Assembly: GCA_050248995.1 (NCBI GenBank) | Contig: JBFWRI010000005.1 | Location: forward strand, 1-64,000 | DNA: 64,000 nt | Reading direction: 5' to 3' | From: JBFWRI01 sp050248995 | GTDB taxonomy: Bacteria > Pseudomonadota > Alphaproteobacteria > JAIXQD01 | Translations under genes and position numbers: made by a program | The notes under the pieces: generated by a model | The model's database searches: none | The model's input: only the letters and a program-made list of their open reading frames with translations | What the model was told of the DNA's origin: nothing | In this document: piece after piece, positions 43,611-52,854 of the stretch | Numbering within the stretch: position 1 is the stretch's first letter | Layout of the letters: each line of letters starts with the position of its first letter

Positions 43611-44873
43611 TTAGTGATATGCCAATGGCTTTTGGATGGGGTCTTGGGATGGCCCCTGACGCAAAAGAAGGTCTTCCGGGTCGTTGGCGGGGTTTTGCTG
43701 GTACTTGGCCAGCTCATCCCGCAGCACGGCAATCACCGATTCCGACGCCGCCTGCAGACTGACATCATTTTGTTTCACACGGCGGGCCTGAGCGCTCAAG
43801 GTGTCGCAAATCGCGTGGCCGGCGTGGCGAGCGCTCTTGCGCAGCAGGGTTTCCATCATTGCCGCTTCGTCGGCCATGCGGCGACACTCCTGCGGTGATG
43901 CCTGGGGTTGTAGGCGCATGGCGATCCGCTTTTTCATCATCCCGGCTGCAACCTTCTGTTCCTGCCGCAGCGTCGATACCACATTGCGGAACAGGTGCGC
44001 CCGCTGCACCGTCAGTGCCCGGTTATAGGCGCGCAGGTTGCTATCAGCCACTTCCCCGAACAGGTCAGGCTCTTTTTCCTCAAAGAACCCGGCGATGACG
44101 GTATCCTCGATAATCTCAACCATGGCGTCGGCAGAACGCGGCTTGGTCTGGATCAGAACGCTCAGCAGGTCGGCTTGCAGACGGTCATTATCGCTGTCGG
44201 GCGTGCTCTGGTATTTCTGGGCGATATAAACACCCCATTCCACTTTGGCCGTGCCCGACCGGATCAGGTCAAACGCCTCTTCACCCAGCTTTATAAGGGC
44301 GATGCCGTGTGACAGGCATTCATTCTTGATAGGTAGGTACTCGGGCAGGAAACCTGTCCAGAAGGCCAGCTCAGCCGGGTCTCCAATCTGGCGCAGCAGG
44401 CGTGCCACATCAACCGCTGTCGTTGTTTCACCGCCTTCGGCAATATTCTTATAGGCGGCGAACAAACGCGCTTTTGCCTCGGTCCAGCCGTCGCTTTCCT
44501 TAAGTTGCCAGCCAATAAGGTGAATAGGCTGGCCTTGCCGTGATAGCTTCAGCCTTTCACTAAGATACGATCGCTGGTGGCTGTCGGGCACATCGTAAAT
44601 GCGCCGCTCTAAAGCCTTGCGCTCTTCTTTCTTTGGCAGCCAAAAGACGGTCGTGCCTGAAAAGGCTGTTTCAAAGTGTTGAACATTGTCCATGTGACCG
44701 TTCTGGCCATCTTTATTGGCATTGCCCTTGAACTGGAAAACTTCGGCGCGGCGGCGAATGCGCTTGATTGGAACAACAATGGGTGTTTCATCATAGGGGG
44801 GCCAGTTGGGGCCGGCGCCGCTGGGCGTCACGCCTAACTCTTTTGCAACGTTCTTCTGTTTGCCTGTCGCCAC
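43611..44873 (-). CDS. Unrecognised 420-residue protein, possibly degenerate ParB/Srx-like
   Basis: No family is assigned with confidence. The beginning VVPIKRIRRRAEVFQFKG resembles the first strand of ParB/Srx-type domains (VFQ.R motif), and a later DSHQRSYLSERL could correspond to the DGHHRLAAY nuclease/CTP motif in a changed form. The remainder is helical and charged, without membrane segments. It sits between the flagellar hook gene and hpf, where no gene is normally found, so it may be a foreign insertion. Its promoter is not obvious. Confidence 0.4.
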   Translation of the reverse strand: MATGKQKNVAKELGVTPSGAGPNWPPYDETPIVVPIKRIRRRAEVFQFKGNANKDGQNGHMDNVQHFETAFSGTTVFWLPKKEERKALERRIYDVPDSHQRSYLSERLKLSRQGQPIHLIGWQLKESDGWTEAKARLFAAYKNIAEGGETTTAVDVARLLRQIGDPAELAFWTGFLPEYLPIKNECLSHGIALIKLGEEAFDLIRSGTAKVEWGVYIAQKYQSTPDSDNDRLQADLLSVLIQTKPRSADAMVEIIEDTVIAGFFEEKEPDLFGEVADSNLRAYNRALTVQRAHLFRNVVSTLRQEQKVAAGMMKKRIAMRLQPQASPQECRRMADEAAMMETLLRKSARHAGHAICDTLSAQARRVKQNDVSLQAASESVIAVLRDELAKYQQNPANDPEDLLLRQGPSQDPIQKPLAYH

Positions 44874-45022
44874 CGTTATGCCACCCCAAATAAAAAATTA
44901 TCTGATCGGGTTGTAGGCAACAGAAAAAGTGAAAGCAATCGAATAGTTTTTGTAGCCTTATAAAGCCTGCTTTTAAAGACGGTTGTGGATAAAACGTGCG
45001 TCGATTCGCAATCCAGAGCTGC

Positions 45023-46369
45023 CTAGCCAGACAGCGTCGATAAGCCTTCCAGCATGGCATTGCTGGCCGTCAGGGCGCGGGCGTTGGCCGAATAAATACG
45101 CTGGGCTTCGACCATCTTGGTGAACTCGCTGGCGATATCGACATTCGAAGCTTCCAGCGTATTACCAAGGATAACGCCAGCGCCATCGGTGCCGGCAGCG
45201 GTCAGGGTTGCGTCGCCAGCTTCCAACGTCGCGCTGAAGGCGCTGCCGATCTCGCGCTGTAACAACTGCGGGGCATTGAAAAGGGCCAGTGGAACCTGAT
45301 AGGCACGGCGCGACAGGCCGTTGCTGTAATTCAGAACAACATAGCCACTGTCATCGATATCAAGGCTGCGGAAGGCGCCCAGCGGGATGCCGTTCTGTTC
45401 AACCGATGTCACCTGAAAGCTGGTGTCGGCATATTGCGTCACGCCGATGGCCTGCCCCAGTGTGCCGAAATTGAAAGTCAGTGTCTGCGCGGCGGCGCCG
45501 GTAAAGCCCAGCGTGGTGGTGGCCGACAGTGTGTTATCAGGTGCAACCGGTGCAACGGGTGTCAGTGCGGGGCCGGTGCCCGTACCGGCGGTGATGGTGG
45601 CGATGGTGCCGGCCGGCGGTCCACTGAAATCAAAAATCAGCGTGCGGTCCAGTGGTGATGTGGCGTCGGCTGATTCAATCGCCAGCGACCACTCGTTAAC
45701 GCCAGCTTCCTTCGTCCATGTCAGCTCGATCTCATGTGCGGCGCCGGTGCTGTCGTAAATCGTTATCGTGCTGGTCGGCAGTGTATCGCCGATATCTGTG
45801 CCCGCCGGCAGGTTGGCGGCGTAATCGATGGTCGTGGTGGCGACGGCGCTGGTGGTCAGCGGCACAACCTCGATCGGCACGGCGGCCGACGTATCGGGCA
45901 GGCCGGTGCTGGAGCTGATGGGATATCCCATCAGGTAATAACCGCTGCCGTTCACCATAAAACCGCCGGCCGTGGCTGTGCCCTGGCTTAGCGTGAAGTC
46001 GCCGCGCCGTGTATAAAGCTGGCTGCCCGTCAGTGTCAGCACACCGGTGCTGTCGATTGTTCCGCGCTGCACGGTAAAGAAGCCGCGGCCGGAAATGGAC
46101 ATGTCGGTGGATGCCTGGCTTTGCAGCAGCGTACCCTGCAGCGCATTGCGGTAAACCGGCGTCGCGTTGGCGCCGCCGGCCTTGCCGTTGTTGCCCATCG
46201 GGTTGGCGACCTGGTCGTCGCTGACCATTTCGCGGAAGTGCGTATCGACGCGCTTGAACCCAGTGGTGCGCGAATTCGCCAGGTTGTCCGACACATGGCC
46301 AATCGCGCGCGACTGGGCGTTCATCCCCCCGATGTTGATATTGACGGTACCGAACAGGCCGCTGCCCAT
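45023..46369 (-). CDS. flgE: Flagellar hook-basal body protein (FlgE/FlgF/FlgG type)
   Basis: The 448-residue protein from ATG 46369 (GGGGAAG ribosome site) has the N-terminal rod/hook signature (MNAQSRAIGHVSDNLANSRTTGFK in two parts), FTVQRG in the DF3-like part, a long middle domain and the C-terminal hook motif VDIASEFTKMVEAQRIYSAN and SNAMLEGLSTL. FlgE forms the hook that joins rod and filament. A sigma-54 promoter lies 41 bases upstream. It is located alone between rpoN and an unknown gene, away from a flagellar cluster. Confidence 0.85.
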   Translation of the reverse strand: MGSGLFGTVNINIGGMNAQSRAIGHVSDNLANSRTTGFKRVDTHFREMVSDDQVANPMGNNGKAGGANATPVYRNALQGTLLQSQASTDMSISGRGFFTVQRGTIDSTGVLTLTGSQLYTRRGDFTLSQGTATAGGFMVNGSGYYLMGYPISSSTGLPDTSAAVPIEVVPLTTSAVATTTIDYAANLPAGTDIGDTLPTSTITIYDSTGAAHEIELTWTKEAGVNEWSLAIESADATSPLDRTLIFDFSGPPAGTIATITAGTGTGPALTPVAPVAPDNTLSATTTLGFTGAAAQTLTFNFGTLGQAIGVTQYADTSFQVTSVEQNGIPLGAFRSLDIDDSGYVVLNYSNGLSRRAYQVPLALFNAPQLLQREIGSAFSATLEAGDATLTAAGTDGAGVILGNTLEASNVDIASEFTKMVEAQRIYSANARALTASNAMLEGLSTLSG

Positions 46370-46409
46370 GACAAAACTTCCCCGTAAAAGCAGGTTCTGC
46401 GCACTAAAA

Positions 46410-46425
46410 AGCAAAAGGCGTGCCA
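46410..46425 (-). promoter_or_regulatory. Sigma-54 (RpoN) promoter of the flagellar hook gene
   Basis: On the minus strand TGGCACGCCTTTTGCT matches TGGCAC-N5-TTGCW exactly, with GG and GC at -24 and -12. It lies in the 91-base gap between rpoN and the hook gene start at 46369, so transcription should start near 46398. The match, position and the sigma-54 dependence of hook genes in alphaproteobacteria such as Caulobacter support a real promoter. Confidence 0.8.
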
Positions 46426-46460
46426 AACACCTGTGCGGTCATTTTGGTTTAAAAACAGCC

Positions 46461-47960
46461 CTAGGCTTTCATACGCCTGCGCTCGGTCGAGCTGCCGATG
46501 CCCATCGCCTCACGGTATTTGGCGACGGTGCGGCGGGCGATGTCGATGCCTTCAGCCTTCAGCAGCGTTACCAGTTGGTCGTCAGATAAAATCTTTTTCG
46601 GATCTTCGGCATCGATCAGCATCTTGATGCGGTTTTTCACCGCTGTCGCTGCATGCGTCATACCGCTGCCTTCGGTGCCGGCCAGTGCGGTCGAAAAAAA
46701 GTATTTCAGTTCGAATACGCCTTTGGGTGTGGCCATATACTTCGCCGTCGTCACGCGGCTAACGGTGCTTTCGTGCATGGCAATACCGCCGGCGACATCC
46801 TTCAGCGTCAACGGTTTCAGGAAGTCGAGGCCGAACGAAAAGAAATTCTCTTGCTGCTTCACGATCTCGGTTGCCACTTTTAAAATCGTGGTGGCACGCT
46901 GGTGCAGCGCTTTTACCAGCCACTGCGCCGACTGGTAACGGTCGGCCAGGTAATCCAGTTCCTTCTTGTTGGCGGTGCCTTCCTTCACATGCGCGTAATA
47001 ACGCTCGTTGATCAGTACTTTGGGCAGCGTATCCTGGTTCAGTTCGACCAGCCATTCACCTTTGGCCGAACGCTTGACTGATACATCGGGGATGATCGTC
47101 GGCGCATAGGCTGCAGTGCCGCCTTCAAAGCCTGTTGCCGGTTTCGGGTTCAGTGTCTTGATGCTTTGCAGCATGTGGCCCAGTTCGTCGCGGTTCACGC
47201 CGCACAGTTTTTCCAGCTGGCCGTATGCCTTTTCGCCCAACAACTGCAGGTTTTGCAGCAATACCTTGAAAGCGGGGGTCAGCTCACCGCGGCCGCGCAG
47301 CTGGTTGTGCAGGCATTCGGAAAGATCTCGGGCGAAGATGCCCGGCGGGTCAAGGCGCTGTAGGTCGTCCAGCACTTCCTGCACGCGTTCGACCGGCACG
47401 CCAAGGTTGGCGGCGATGGTATTAACATCGGCCTTGCAGTAACCGGCTTCGTCAAGGTGATCCATCAGGATCAGGGCGATCAGCCGCTGCTGCGGCTCGG
47501 TGATATCCAGCTGGATCTGCTCAAGGATATGGTCGCGCAGGGTCGTGTGCTCGCTGACGGTCTGCTCGATCCAGTTACCTTCGATATCGTCACTGCCGCC
47601 TCGTGAAAAGTCCGTACCCTCGGCGATGTAATCGCTGCGGCCGTCGTCGGCCATCTCACCGCTGCCGGTTGAATCGTAATCGGCGTCGAGGCTGCGCCCG
47701 TCGTTGTCGCCTGCGGGTGTTTCGCCGTCGCTGTGCCGTTCGGTATTGTCCAGCGGCGCATCTACGGGGCTTTCGCCCTCGGCCAGCCCCGTCTCTGAAT
47801 CCATGCGCTCCAGCAGCGGGTTCTGCTCGATCTCGCCCAGCACAAACTCGGATAGCTCCTGGTTGGTCATCTGCAGCATCTTGATCGCCTGCTGCAGCTG
47901 CGGCGTCATCACCAGGTTCTGGCCCAGACGGATATCAAGTTTTTGCGATAGATTTGCCAT
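46461..47960 (-). CDS. rpoN: RNA polymerase sigma-54 factor
   Basis: The 499-residue protein has the Gln/Leu-rich region I (LGQNLVMTPQLQQAIKMLQMTNQELSEFV in parts), the acidic region II, core-binding domain and the C-terminal RpoN box region (ARRTVAKYREAMGIGSSTERRR in parts; ARRTVAKYR is the signature). It directs genes for flagella, nitrogen and stress. It lies downstream of lptB and a Nudix gene, with the hook gene bearing a matching promoter immediately after. Confidence 0.97.
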   Translation of the reverse strand: MANLSQKLDIRLGQNLVMTPQLQQAIKMLQMTNQELSEFVLGEIEQNPLLERMDSETGLAEGESPVDAPLDNTERHSDGETPAGDNDGRSLDADYDSTGSGEMADDGRSDYIAEGTDFSRGGSDDIEGNWIEQTVSEHTTLRDHILEQIQLDITEPQQRLIALILMDHLDEAGYCKADVNTIAANLGVPVERVQEVLDDLQRLDPPGIFARDLSECLHNQLRGRGELTPAFKVLLQNLQLLGEKAYGQLEKLCGVNRDELGHMLQSIKTLNPKPATGFEGGTAAYAPTIIPDVSVKRSAKGEWLVELNQDTLPKVLINERYYAHVKEGTANKKELDYLADRYQSAQWLVKALHQRATTILKVATEIVKQQENFFSFGLDFLKPLTLKDVAGGIAMHESTVSRVTTAKYMATPKGVFELKYFFSTALAGTEGSGMTHAATAVKNRIKMLIDAEDPKKILSDDQLVTLLKAEGIDIARRTVAKYREAMGIGSSTERRRMKA

Positions 47961-48012
47961 CCTGTTTATAAGTATAGGGCGAAAGTTGCGTTAAGGTAAA
48001 CGCCGGGAATGC

Positions 48013-48561
48013 TTACTTAATAAGGCCAAGTTTATGCAGGCCGATGTACATAAGCGCTGTATGGGGCAGGTCGTTACCTTCACTGCTGGCCAGATGCTGC
48101 AACAATATGGCAGGCGTCATCGGAACAACCTCGATGGCCTCGAAATCTGTCAGGCGCTGCTGTCCTGCGGGCCGTGCATTGCGTGCCACGAACAAGGTTG
48201 CGGTGGTCGCTGTGCGCGACGCATTGGCATGAAAGTCGCCAACATGTTCCCAGTTATCCGCTTCATGTCCAGCTTCTTCCATCAACTCGCGCTGCGCGGC
48301 CTGCAACGGGTCTTCGCCTTCATCGATATGCCCGGCCGGTATATGCCGCATATATGTGCGCGTGCCGTGGCGGTATTCGTTCAGCGTCAGAATGTGCCCG
48401 TCAGCCGTTAAGGCCAGTACGGCCACCCAGTGCGCTGCCTTCTGTAGATAAACGTCGTCGATCTTGCCGCTTGGCAGGCGCACACGCTCGCGCGTTACCT
48501 TAAAGTGCGGCGTGTCCAGCGCGGTGTCGGTTTCAAGAATTTCCCAGAGTGTGCGGGGCAT
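48013..48561 (-). CDS. Nudix hydrolase (ADP-ribose-pyrophosphatase-like)
   Basis: This 182-residue protein has a Nudix box GHIDEGEDPLQAAQRELMEE followed by AGH. The surrounding AVLALTADGHILTLNEYRHGTRTYMRHIPAG segment is typical of the NudF/ADP-ribose-pyrophosphatase branch. It is inserted between lptB and rpoN in an operon where these two are normally adjacent. The start is at 48561, one to three bases after lptB, so translation may be coupled. Confidence 0.82.
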   Translation of the reverse strand: MPRTLWEILETDTALDTPHFKVTRERVRLPSGKIDDVYLQKAAHWVAVLALTADGHILTLNEYRHGTRTYMRHIPAGHIDEGEDPLQAAQRELMEEAGHEADNWEHVGDFHANASRTATTATLFVARNARPAGQQRLTDFEAIEVVPMTPAILLQHLASSEGNDLPHTALMYIGLHKLGLIK

Positions 48562-48563
48562 TC

Positions 48564-49313
48564 TTACAGCCTGAAACGCTCGCCAAGGTACAGGCGGCGG
48601 GCTTCGGCGTTGCTGGCAATTTCGCGCGGGGTGCCGCTCAGCAGCACCGCGCCATCGTGGATGATGTAGGCGCGGTCAACAATATCCAGTGTTTCGCGCG
48701 CATTGTGGTCGGTGATCAGCACGCCGATACCGCGATCCTTCAGGTGCATCACCAGCTGGCGAATTTCCCCTACCGCAATCGGGTCGATGCCGGCAAACGG
48801 TTCATCCAGCAAAATAAAGCTGGGGCGTGCGGCCAGTGCGCGCGCGATTTCAACACGGCGGCGCTCACCACCCGACAGTGCCGGCGCCGGCGAGCGGCGG
48901 ATGTGCGTCAGGGAAAATTCTTCCAGCAGGGCGTCGCACGCAGCTTGACGCAGCGCTGCGTCGGGCTCGTTGATTTCCAGCACGGCCATGATGTTCTGCT
49001 CGACCGTCAGGCCGCGAAAAATGCTGGCTTCCTGGGGCAGGTAACCAAGACCAAGACGCGCGCGCTGGTACATCGGCCGGTGTGTGATATCGCGGCCATC
49101 CAGCATAATCTTGCCGTGTTCGGTGGGAACAAGGCCCATCAGCATATAGAACGTTGTTGTTTTGCCAGCGCCGTTCGGACCCAGCAGGCCCACGGCCTCG
49201 CCGCGCTGCAATGTCAGCGATACATCACGCACCACCACGCGGCCGGCATAGGCTTTGGCCAGATTCTCCGCGGCAAGGCCGCTGGTATTCGGAACGGATT
49301 CCAACGTCATCAC
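48564..49313 (-). CDS. lptB: LPS export ABC transporter ATPase LptB
   Basis: LptB powers extraction of lipopolysaccharide by LptB2FG. The 249-residue ABC ATPase has Walker A (GLLGPNGAGKTTTFYMLMG), the Q-loop, the signature LSGGERRRVEIARAL, Walker B (FILLDEPFAGIDPIAV) and the switch His (ITDHN). The start overlaps the lptA stop by four bases. Confidence 0.97.
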   Translation of the reverse strand: MMTLESVPNTSGLAAENLAKAYAGRVVVRDVSLTLQRGEAVGLLGPNGAGKTTTFYMLMGLVPTEHGKIMLDGRDITHRPMYQRARLGLGYLPQEASIFRGLTVEQNIMAVLEINEPDAALRQAACDALLEEFSLTHIRRSPAPALSGGERRRVEIARALAARPSFILLDEPFAGIDPIAVGEIRQLVMHLKDRGIGVLITDHNARETLDIVDRAYIIHDGAVLLSGTPREIASNAEARRLYLGERFRL

Positions 49314-50281
49314 TTTTTCTCTTTCGGGTACAGCAGGCCGCGCACGCGCTTGCCATCACCTGTATTTGTATCCAGTAATTTGCTGATGCCGGTATTGAAG
49401 TCAACCTCGGCCTTGTCACCCGCCAACTGGCTTTTGCCACGTGTCAGGTGCACATTGCCCGATAACAGCGCCTTGTTCCTACTCATGTCGTAAATACCCT
49501 TGTCGCCCTTGGCGACGTCGGTAGCGGTGATGATAATGACATTGCCCTCGGCTTCCATGCGTTCGGCCTGCAGCTCGCCTTGGGCATCTTCCTTGAACAA
49601 CGCCGTCATCTTGTCGGCTTTTATGCGGCGTTCGCCATTCTTGCCCTTGGCCGGGTCGCTGCGCACGACTTCGGCGTTCCCGACGGCAACAGCCAGCTTC
49701 TCGGCGCTCCAGTATTCAAAACGTTCTGTCGCAGTGATGGTGTCGTTGCCCGTTACCAGTTTCAGGTCATCGCCCGTCAGTACGGCAACCTGCCGATCGA
49801 TGTCGTAAACACCCCGGTCGCCGAACGCTTCAGAGGTCTTACCGTCTTGGCCGTTGGTCAGGCGTACATTGCCCTCAGCACTCATTTTCCAGATCTCGGT
49901 GCCCTTGCTATCGGTGCGATCACGTTCTTCAGCCACCAGCGTGTCACCGTAAATGGTGAAGTCGCCACGTTTCGCAATCGCGTTTCCGCGCGCCGTATAG
50001 GTGCGTGCATTCTGATCCCACTCAAGACTATTGTCGGCCGAGATGTCGATCGGTTGTTTACTGTCGCCGCCTGCGCCAAACGGCGATTTGCTTTTAGTGG
50101 TTTTCGCGGGCTTGACTGCCGAAGCGGATTCTGGTGTCCGCTTTGGTGCTGGGTCAGCCGCCGGAACAGCCTCTTCGGCAACCGGGGCTGGCACGCTGGT
50201 GAAGTCACCTAAAGGGTCATCTTCGGCAAAGACGGGCGTCGCCAGAAACAGCATTATGAGAACGAAAAAATGCATCCGCAT
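49310..50281 (-). CDS. lptA: LPS transport periplasmic protein LptA (OstA-like)
   Basis: LptA forms the periplasmic bridge for LPS. The 323-residue protein has a signal peptide (FVLIMLFLATPVFA), a Pro/Ala-rich linker, then an OstA-like beta-jellyroll (QPIDISADNSLEWDQNARTYTARGNAIAKRG in parts; GDTLVAEER) with repeated strands. It is longer than the 185 residues of E. coli LptA, as in many alphaproteobacteria. It is coupled to lptB and lies 36 bases downstream of lptC. Confidence 0.9.
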   Translation of the reverse strand: MRMHFFVLIMLFLATPVFAEDDPLGDFTSVPAPVAEEAVPAADPAPKRTPESASAVKPAKTTKSKSPFGAGGDSKQPIDISADNSLEWDQNARTYTARGNAIAKRGDFTIYGDTLVAEERDRTDSKGTEIWKMSAEGNVRLTNGQDGKTSEAFGDRGVYDIDRQVAVLTGDDLKLVTGNDTITATERFEYWSAEKLAVAVGNAEVVRSDPAKGKNGERRIKADKMTALFKEDAQGELQAERMEAEGNVIIITATDVAKGDKGIYDMSRNKALLSGNVHLTRGKSQLAGDKAEVDFNTGISKLLDTNTGDGKRVRGLLYPKEKK

Positions 50282-50317
50282 GTTTTAGCCCAAAAAAAGC
50301 GGCGGGGAAACGCCTGA

Positions 50318-51028
50318 TTATGGCTGCTGTTTCGGGTCTTCACCGGTCAGGCGCGCCTTGGTCGGGCCTTTAAAAATGACCTTTTTGCCGCCTTCTTCCA
50401 CGATCATGCCCTGCTCGGCATCAATGGTGCCGAACGGGCCGTGTACGTTTACCGGCGTGTCGGTCCAAGCGCGGTTCTGTGTGAAATCAACCGCCAGCTG
50501 CGGCGATGAGAAGGTGCTGCCGTTATCGTGGAAGATTTCAACATTGCCCTGCAGGTTCAGCGCGTTCTGTTTTTCGCGATATATGCCCTGATCCGCTGTC
50601 ATCGCCAGAAACGCGCCTTCTTTCGTGGTGAAGTCGGCCTGCGGTTCGGTCAGTGTCACGGTCGGGTTTTCGGCGCCGATATCACGCACGGCCTTGGCAG
50701 CGGTAACTGCAAATGGCTGACCCTGTTTGTTCACGCCCTGGTAGTTCAGGTCAAACATCGCAGCTTCCATGCCGACTTCCTTGGCTAACTCGCCAAGTTT
50801 TATACCCATGCTGGGCAGCGAGGGCAGCATTGATGGCCATATGAAAGCGGCAATCAGCAACACTACGCCAGCGGCCGGCAGCGCAAATTTTACGGTGCGC
50901 AACCATTCGCGCGGCTTGCTTGTCACGCGCATGACCTTGCGCGTTGGCGCGTTCCACCACGTCGCGAGGTCAACGACCTGCGCGGGCTGTTCGGCTTTAC
51001 GGGCTTTCAGCGCTGTGAATGCGATCAT
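50318..51028 (-). CDS. lptC: LPS export system protein LptC
   Basis: LptC is the bitopic membrane protein between LptB2FG and LptA. The 236-residue protein has one membrane helix at about residues 48-68 (VKFALPAAGVVLLIAAFIWPSM) and a periplasmic jellyroll (EAAMFDLNYQGVNKQGQPFAVTAAKA, TTKEGAFLAMTADQGIYREKQNALNLQG, in parts). The N-terminal 45 residues are cytoplasmic and basic. It sits between kdsD and lptA, the conserved order. Confidence 0.85.
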   Translation of the reverse strand: MIAFTALKARKAEQPAQVVDLATWWNAPTRKVMRVTSKPREWLRTVKFALPAAGVVLLIAAFIWPSMLPSLPSMGIKLGELAKEVGMEAAMFDLNYQGVNKQGQPFAVTAAKAVRDIGAENPTVTLTEPQADFTTKEGAFLAMTADQGIYREKQNALNLQGNVEIFHDNGSTFSSPQLAVDFTQNRAWTDTPVNVHGPFGTIDAEQGMIVEEGGKKVIFKGPTKARLTGEDPKQQP

Positions 51029-51053
51029 GCTTTCTCTTTCAATACGGCCGGAC

Positions 51054-52049
51054 TTAAACCAGGCCAGCTTTCAAACAGTCGTGAATGTGAATCAGGCCTA
51101 CCGGTCTGCCTGCTTCATCCAGAACAAACAGCTGCGTGATGCTTCTGTCCTGCATCAGCGCCACGGCCTCGACGGCCAGCTTGTCGGCAGTCATGGTCTT
51201 TGGCGTTTTCGTCATCACGTCGTTCACGGTCTTGTCCATGATATGGCTGTCCATATGGCGGCGTAAGTCGCCGTCGGTGATCATGCCGAGCAGGATGCCG
51301 CCGTCGTTGACAACGCCGACACAGCCCATGCGCTTTTTGCTGATCATCATGATGGCTTCGGCCATTGTCGCGCCGTCGTGAATGGTTGGCACGGCTTCGC
51401 CTGTGTGCATCAGGTCGCTGACACGCAGCAGCATCTTGCCCAGCTTGCCGCCCGGGTGGCGTACGCCGAAATCATCTTTAGTGAAGCCGCGTGTCTCCAT
51501 CAGCGCGACCGACAGGGCGTCACCCAGCGCCAGTGTCAGCGTGGTCGATGTTGTTGGCGCCATGCCCATCGGACAGGCTTCCGGCATGGCCGGCAGCGTC
51601 AGCACGATATCGCCGGCCTTGCCCAGCGTTGATTGTGGCTTACTGGTAATGGCGATCAGCGGAATGGCAAAACGCTTGGTATGGCGGATCAGGTCGGCCA
51701 GCTCGGGCGACTCGCCGCCGCTTGAGATCAAAATCACAACGTCGCCCGGCACGATCATGCCAAGGTCGCCGTGCGACGCTTCACCCGGATGCACGAAGTG
51801 CGCAGGCGTGCCGGTGCTGGCCATCGTTGCGGCGATCTTGCGCGCGATGTGGCCGCTTTTCCCCATGCCGGAAACAATTGTGCGGCCGGTTGCAGCCAGA
51901 ACGGTTTCAACGGCTTTAGCAAAGGGGTCAGCCATCGCACTGCGCAGGCCGTCGGCCAGCGCACGCATGGCGTCGGTTTCAATCTCAATAGTGCGTATAC
52001 CGGCGGCCACCATGTCTGCGGCCGCGTTCTTTTTTGCCAGAACTGTCAT
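51054..52049 (-). CDS. kdsD: Arabinose-5-phosphate isomerase (KpsF/GutQ family)
   Basis: KdsD makes D-arabinose 5-phosphate, the first step of Kdo synthesis for LPS. The 331-residue protein combines a SIS sugar-isomerase domain (SGMGKSGHIARKIAATMAST, HPGEASHGDLGM) with two C-terminal CBS domains (DLMHTGEAVPTIHDGATMAEAIM; VMTKTPKTMTADKLAVEAVA; in parts). It heads the minus-strand operon kdsD-lptC-lptA-lptB-Nudix-rpoN, so Kdo supply and LPS transport are transcribed together. Confidence 0.93.
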   Translation of the reverse strand: MTVLAKKNAAADMVAAGIRTIEIETDAMRALADGLRSAMADPFAKAVETVLAATGRTIVSGMGKSGHIARKIAATMASTGTPAHFVHPGEASHGDLGMIVPGDVVILISSGGESPELADLIRHTKRFAIPLIAITSKPQSTLGKAGDIVLTLPAMPEACPMGMAPTTSTTLTLALGDALSVALMETRGFTKDDFGVRHPGGKLGKMLLRVSDLMHTGEAVPTIHDGATMAEAIMMISKKRMGCVGVVNDGGILLGMITDGDLRRHMDSHIMDKTVNDVMTKTPKTMTADKLAVEAVALMQDRSITQLFVLDEAGRPVGLIHIHDCLKAGLV

Positions 52050-52165
52050 TTAAAATCCCTAACTCTTGTCTCTACGGCAGGGTGGCATAATACCACGCTT
52101 CTGCGGCCTATTTTAGGCGTTTCTGGCGCAAGTGATTACTCTTTAAAAGTAGCAAAAACAGCGCG

Positions 52166-52780
52166 TTAGTGCGCGAAAATATCGAAATCAGGCCAGCCGG
52201 CCAGATCCAGCTCGGCGCGTACCGGCAGGAAATCAAAGCACTTCTGCGCCAGTTCCGTGCGGTTTTCGCGCGCCAGCATCTCGTCCAGCTTGGCTTTTAA
52301 TGCGTGCAAATGAATGACGTCGGAAGCGGCATAGGCCAGCTGCTCGCCGGTCAGTGTGTCGGCCCCCCAGTCGGATGTCTGTTCCTGCTTGCTGATGCTG
52401 ATGCCCAACAGGTCCTTGCACAAATCCTTCAGGCCATGGCGGTCGGTGAAGGTGCGGCACAGACGACTGGCGGTTTTCGTGCAGTATACGTTCACGCACA
52501 GCGCATCGAAGGCCGCCTTCATGATGGCGATGTCAAAACGGCCATAATGGAAAAGCTTCTTGATGGATTTATCGGTCAGCACGCGCACAAGATTCGGTGC
52601 GCTGGTCTGGCCCTTGGCGATCTGCACGATGTACGTCTTGCCGCTGGCATCGGCCATCTGCACAAGACACAAGCGGTCGCGCGTCAGGTTCAGGCCGGTG
52701 GTTTCGGTATCAATCGCCACCGAACCGGTGATTTTAACATCTGCGGGCAGGTCGCCCTTGAAAACGTGAGTGCTTGTCAT
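52166..52780 (-). CDS. rnd: Ribonuclease D-type 3'-5' exonuclease
   Basis: The 204-residue protein is the DEDDy exonuclease domain without HRDC repeats, as in short alphaproteobacterial RNase D: SVAIDTETTGLNL (DE), HYGRFDIAIMKAAF (D, with the helix) and AASDVIHLHALKAKLDEML (Y-to-D region). Such enzymes trim structured RNAs such as tRNA 3' ends. It lies just downstream of the tRNA-Leu gene, whose 3' trailer contains a hairpin. The two-residue longer ATG at 52786 is also possible. Confidence 0.85.
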   Translation of the reverse strand: MTSTHVFKGDLPADVKITGSVAIDTETTGLNLTRDRLCLVQMADASGKTYIVQIAKGQTSAPNLVRVLTDKSIKKLFHYGRFDIAIMKAAFDALCVNVYCTKTASRLCRTFTDRHGLKDLCKDLLGISISKQEQTSDWGADTLTGEQLAYAASDVIHLHALKAKLDEMLARENRTELAQKCFDFLPVRAELDLAGWPDFDIFAH

Positions 52781-52800
52781 GTGCAAAGGCTAGCATCGCG

Positions 52801-52854
52801 CCTGTAAAAACGAAACCAGCTTTATACGCATTAATGAATGCATATAAAGCTGGT
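52801..52854 (-). terminator. Terminator hairpin overlapping the 3' end of tRNA-Leu
   Basis: An 18-base inverted repeat with one mismatch (52815-52832 against 52837-52854, loop AATG) has an arm that includes the discriminator and CCA of tRNA-Leu. On the minus strand the hairpin is followed by TTTCGTTTTTAC, a fair U-tract. It ends the tRNA transcript but sequesters the CCA end. Confidence 0.7.
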
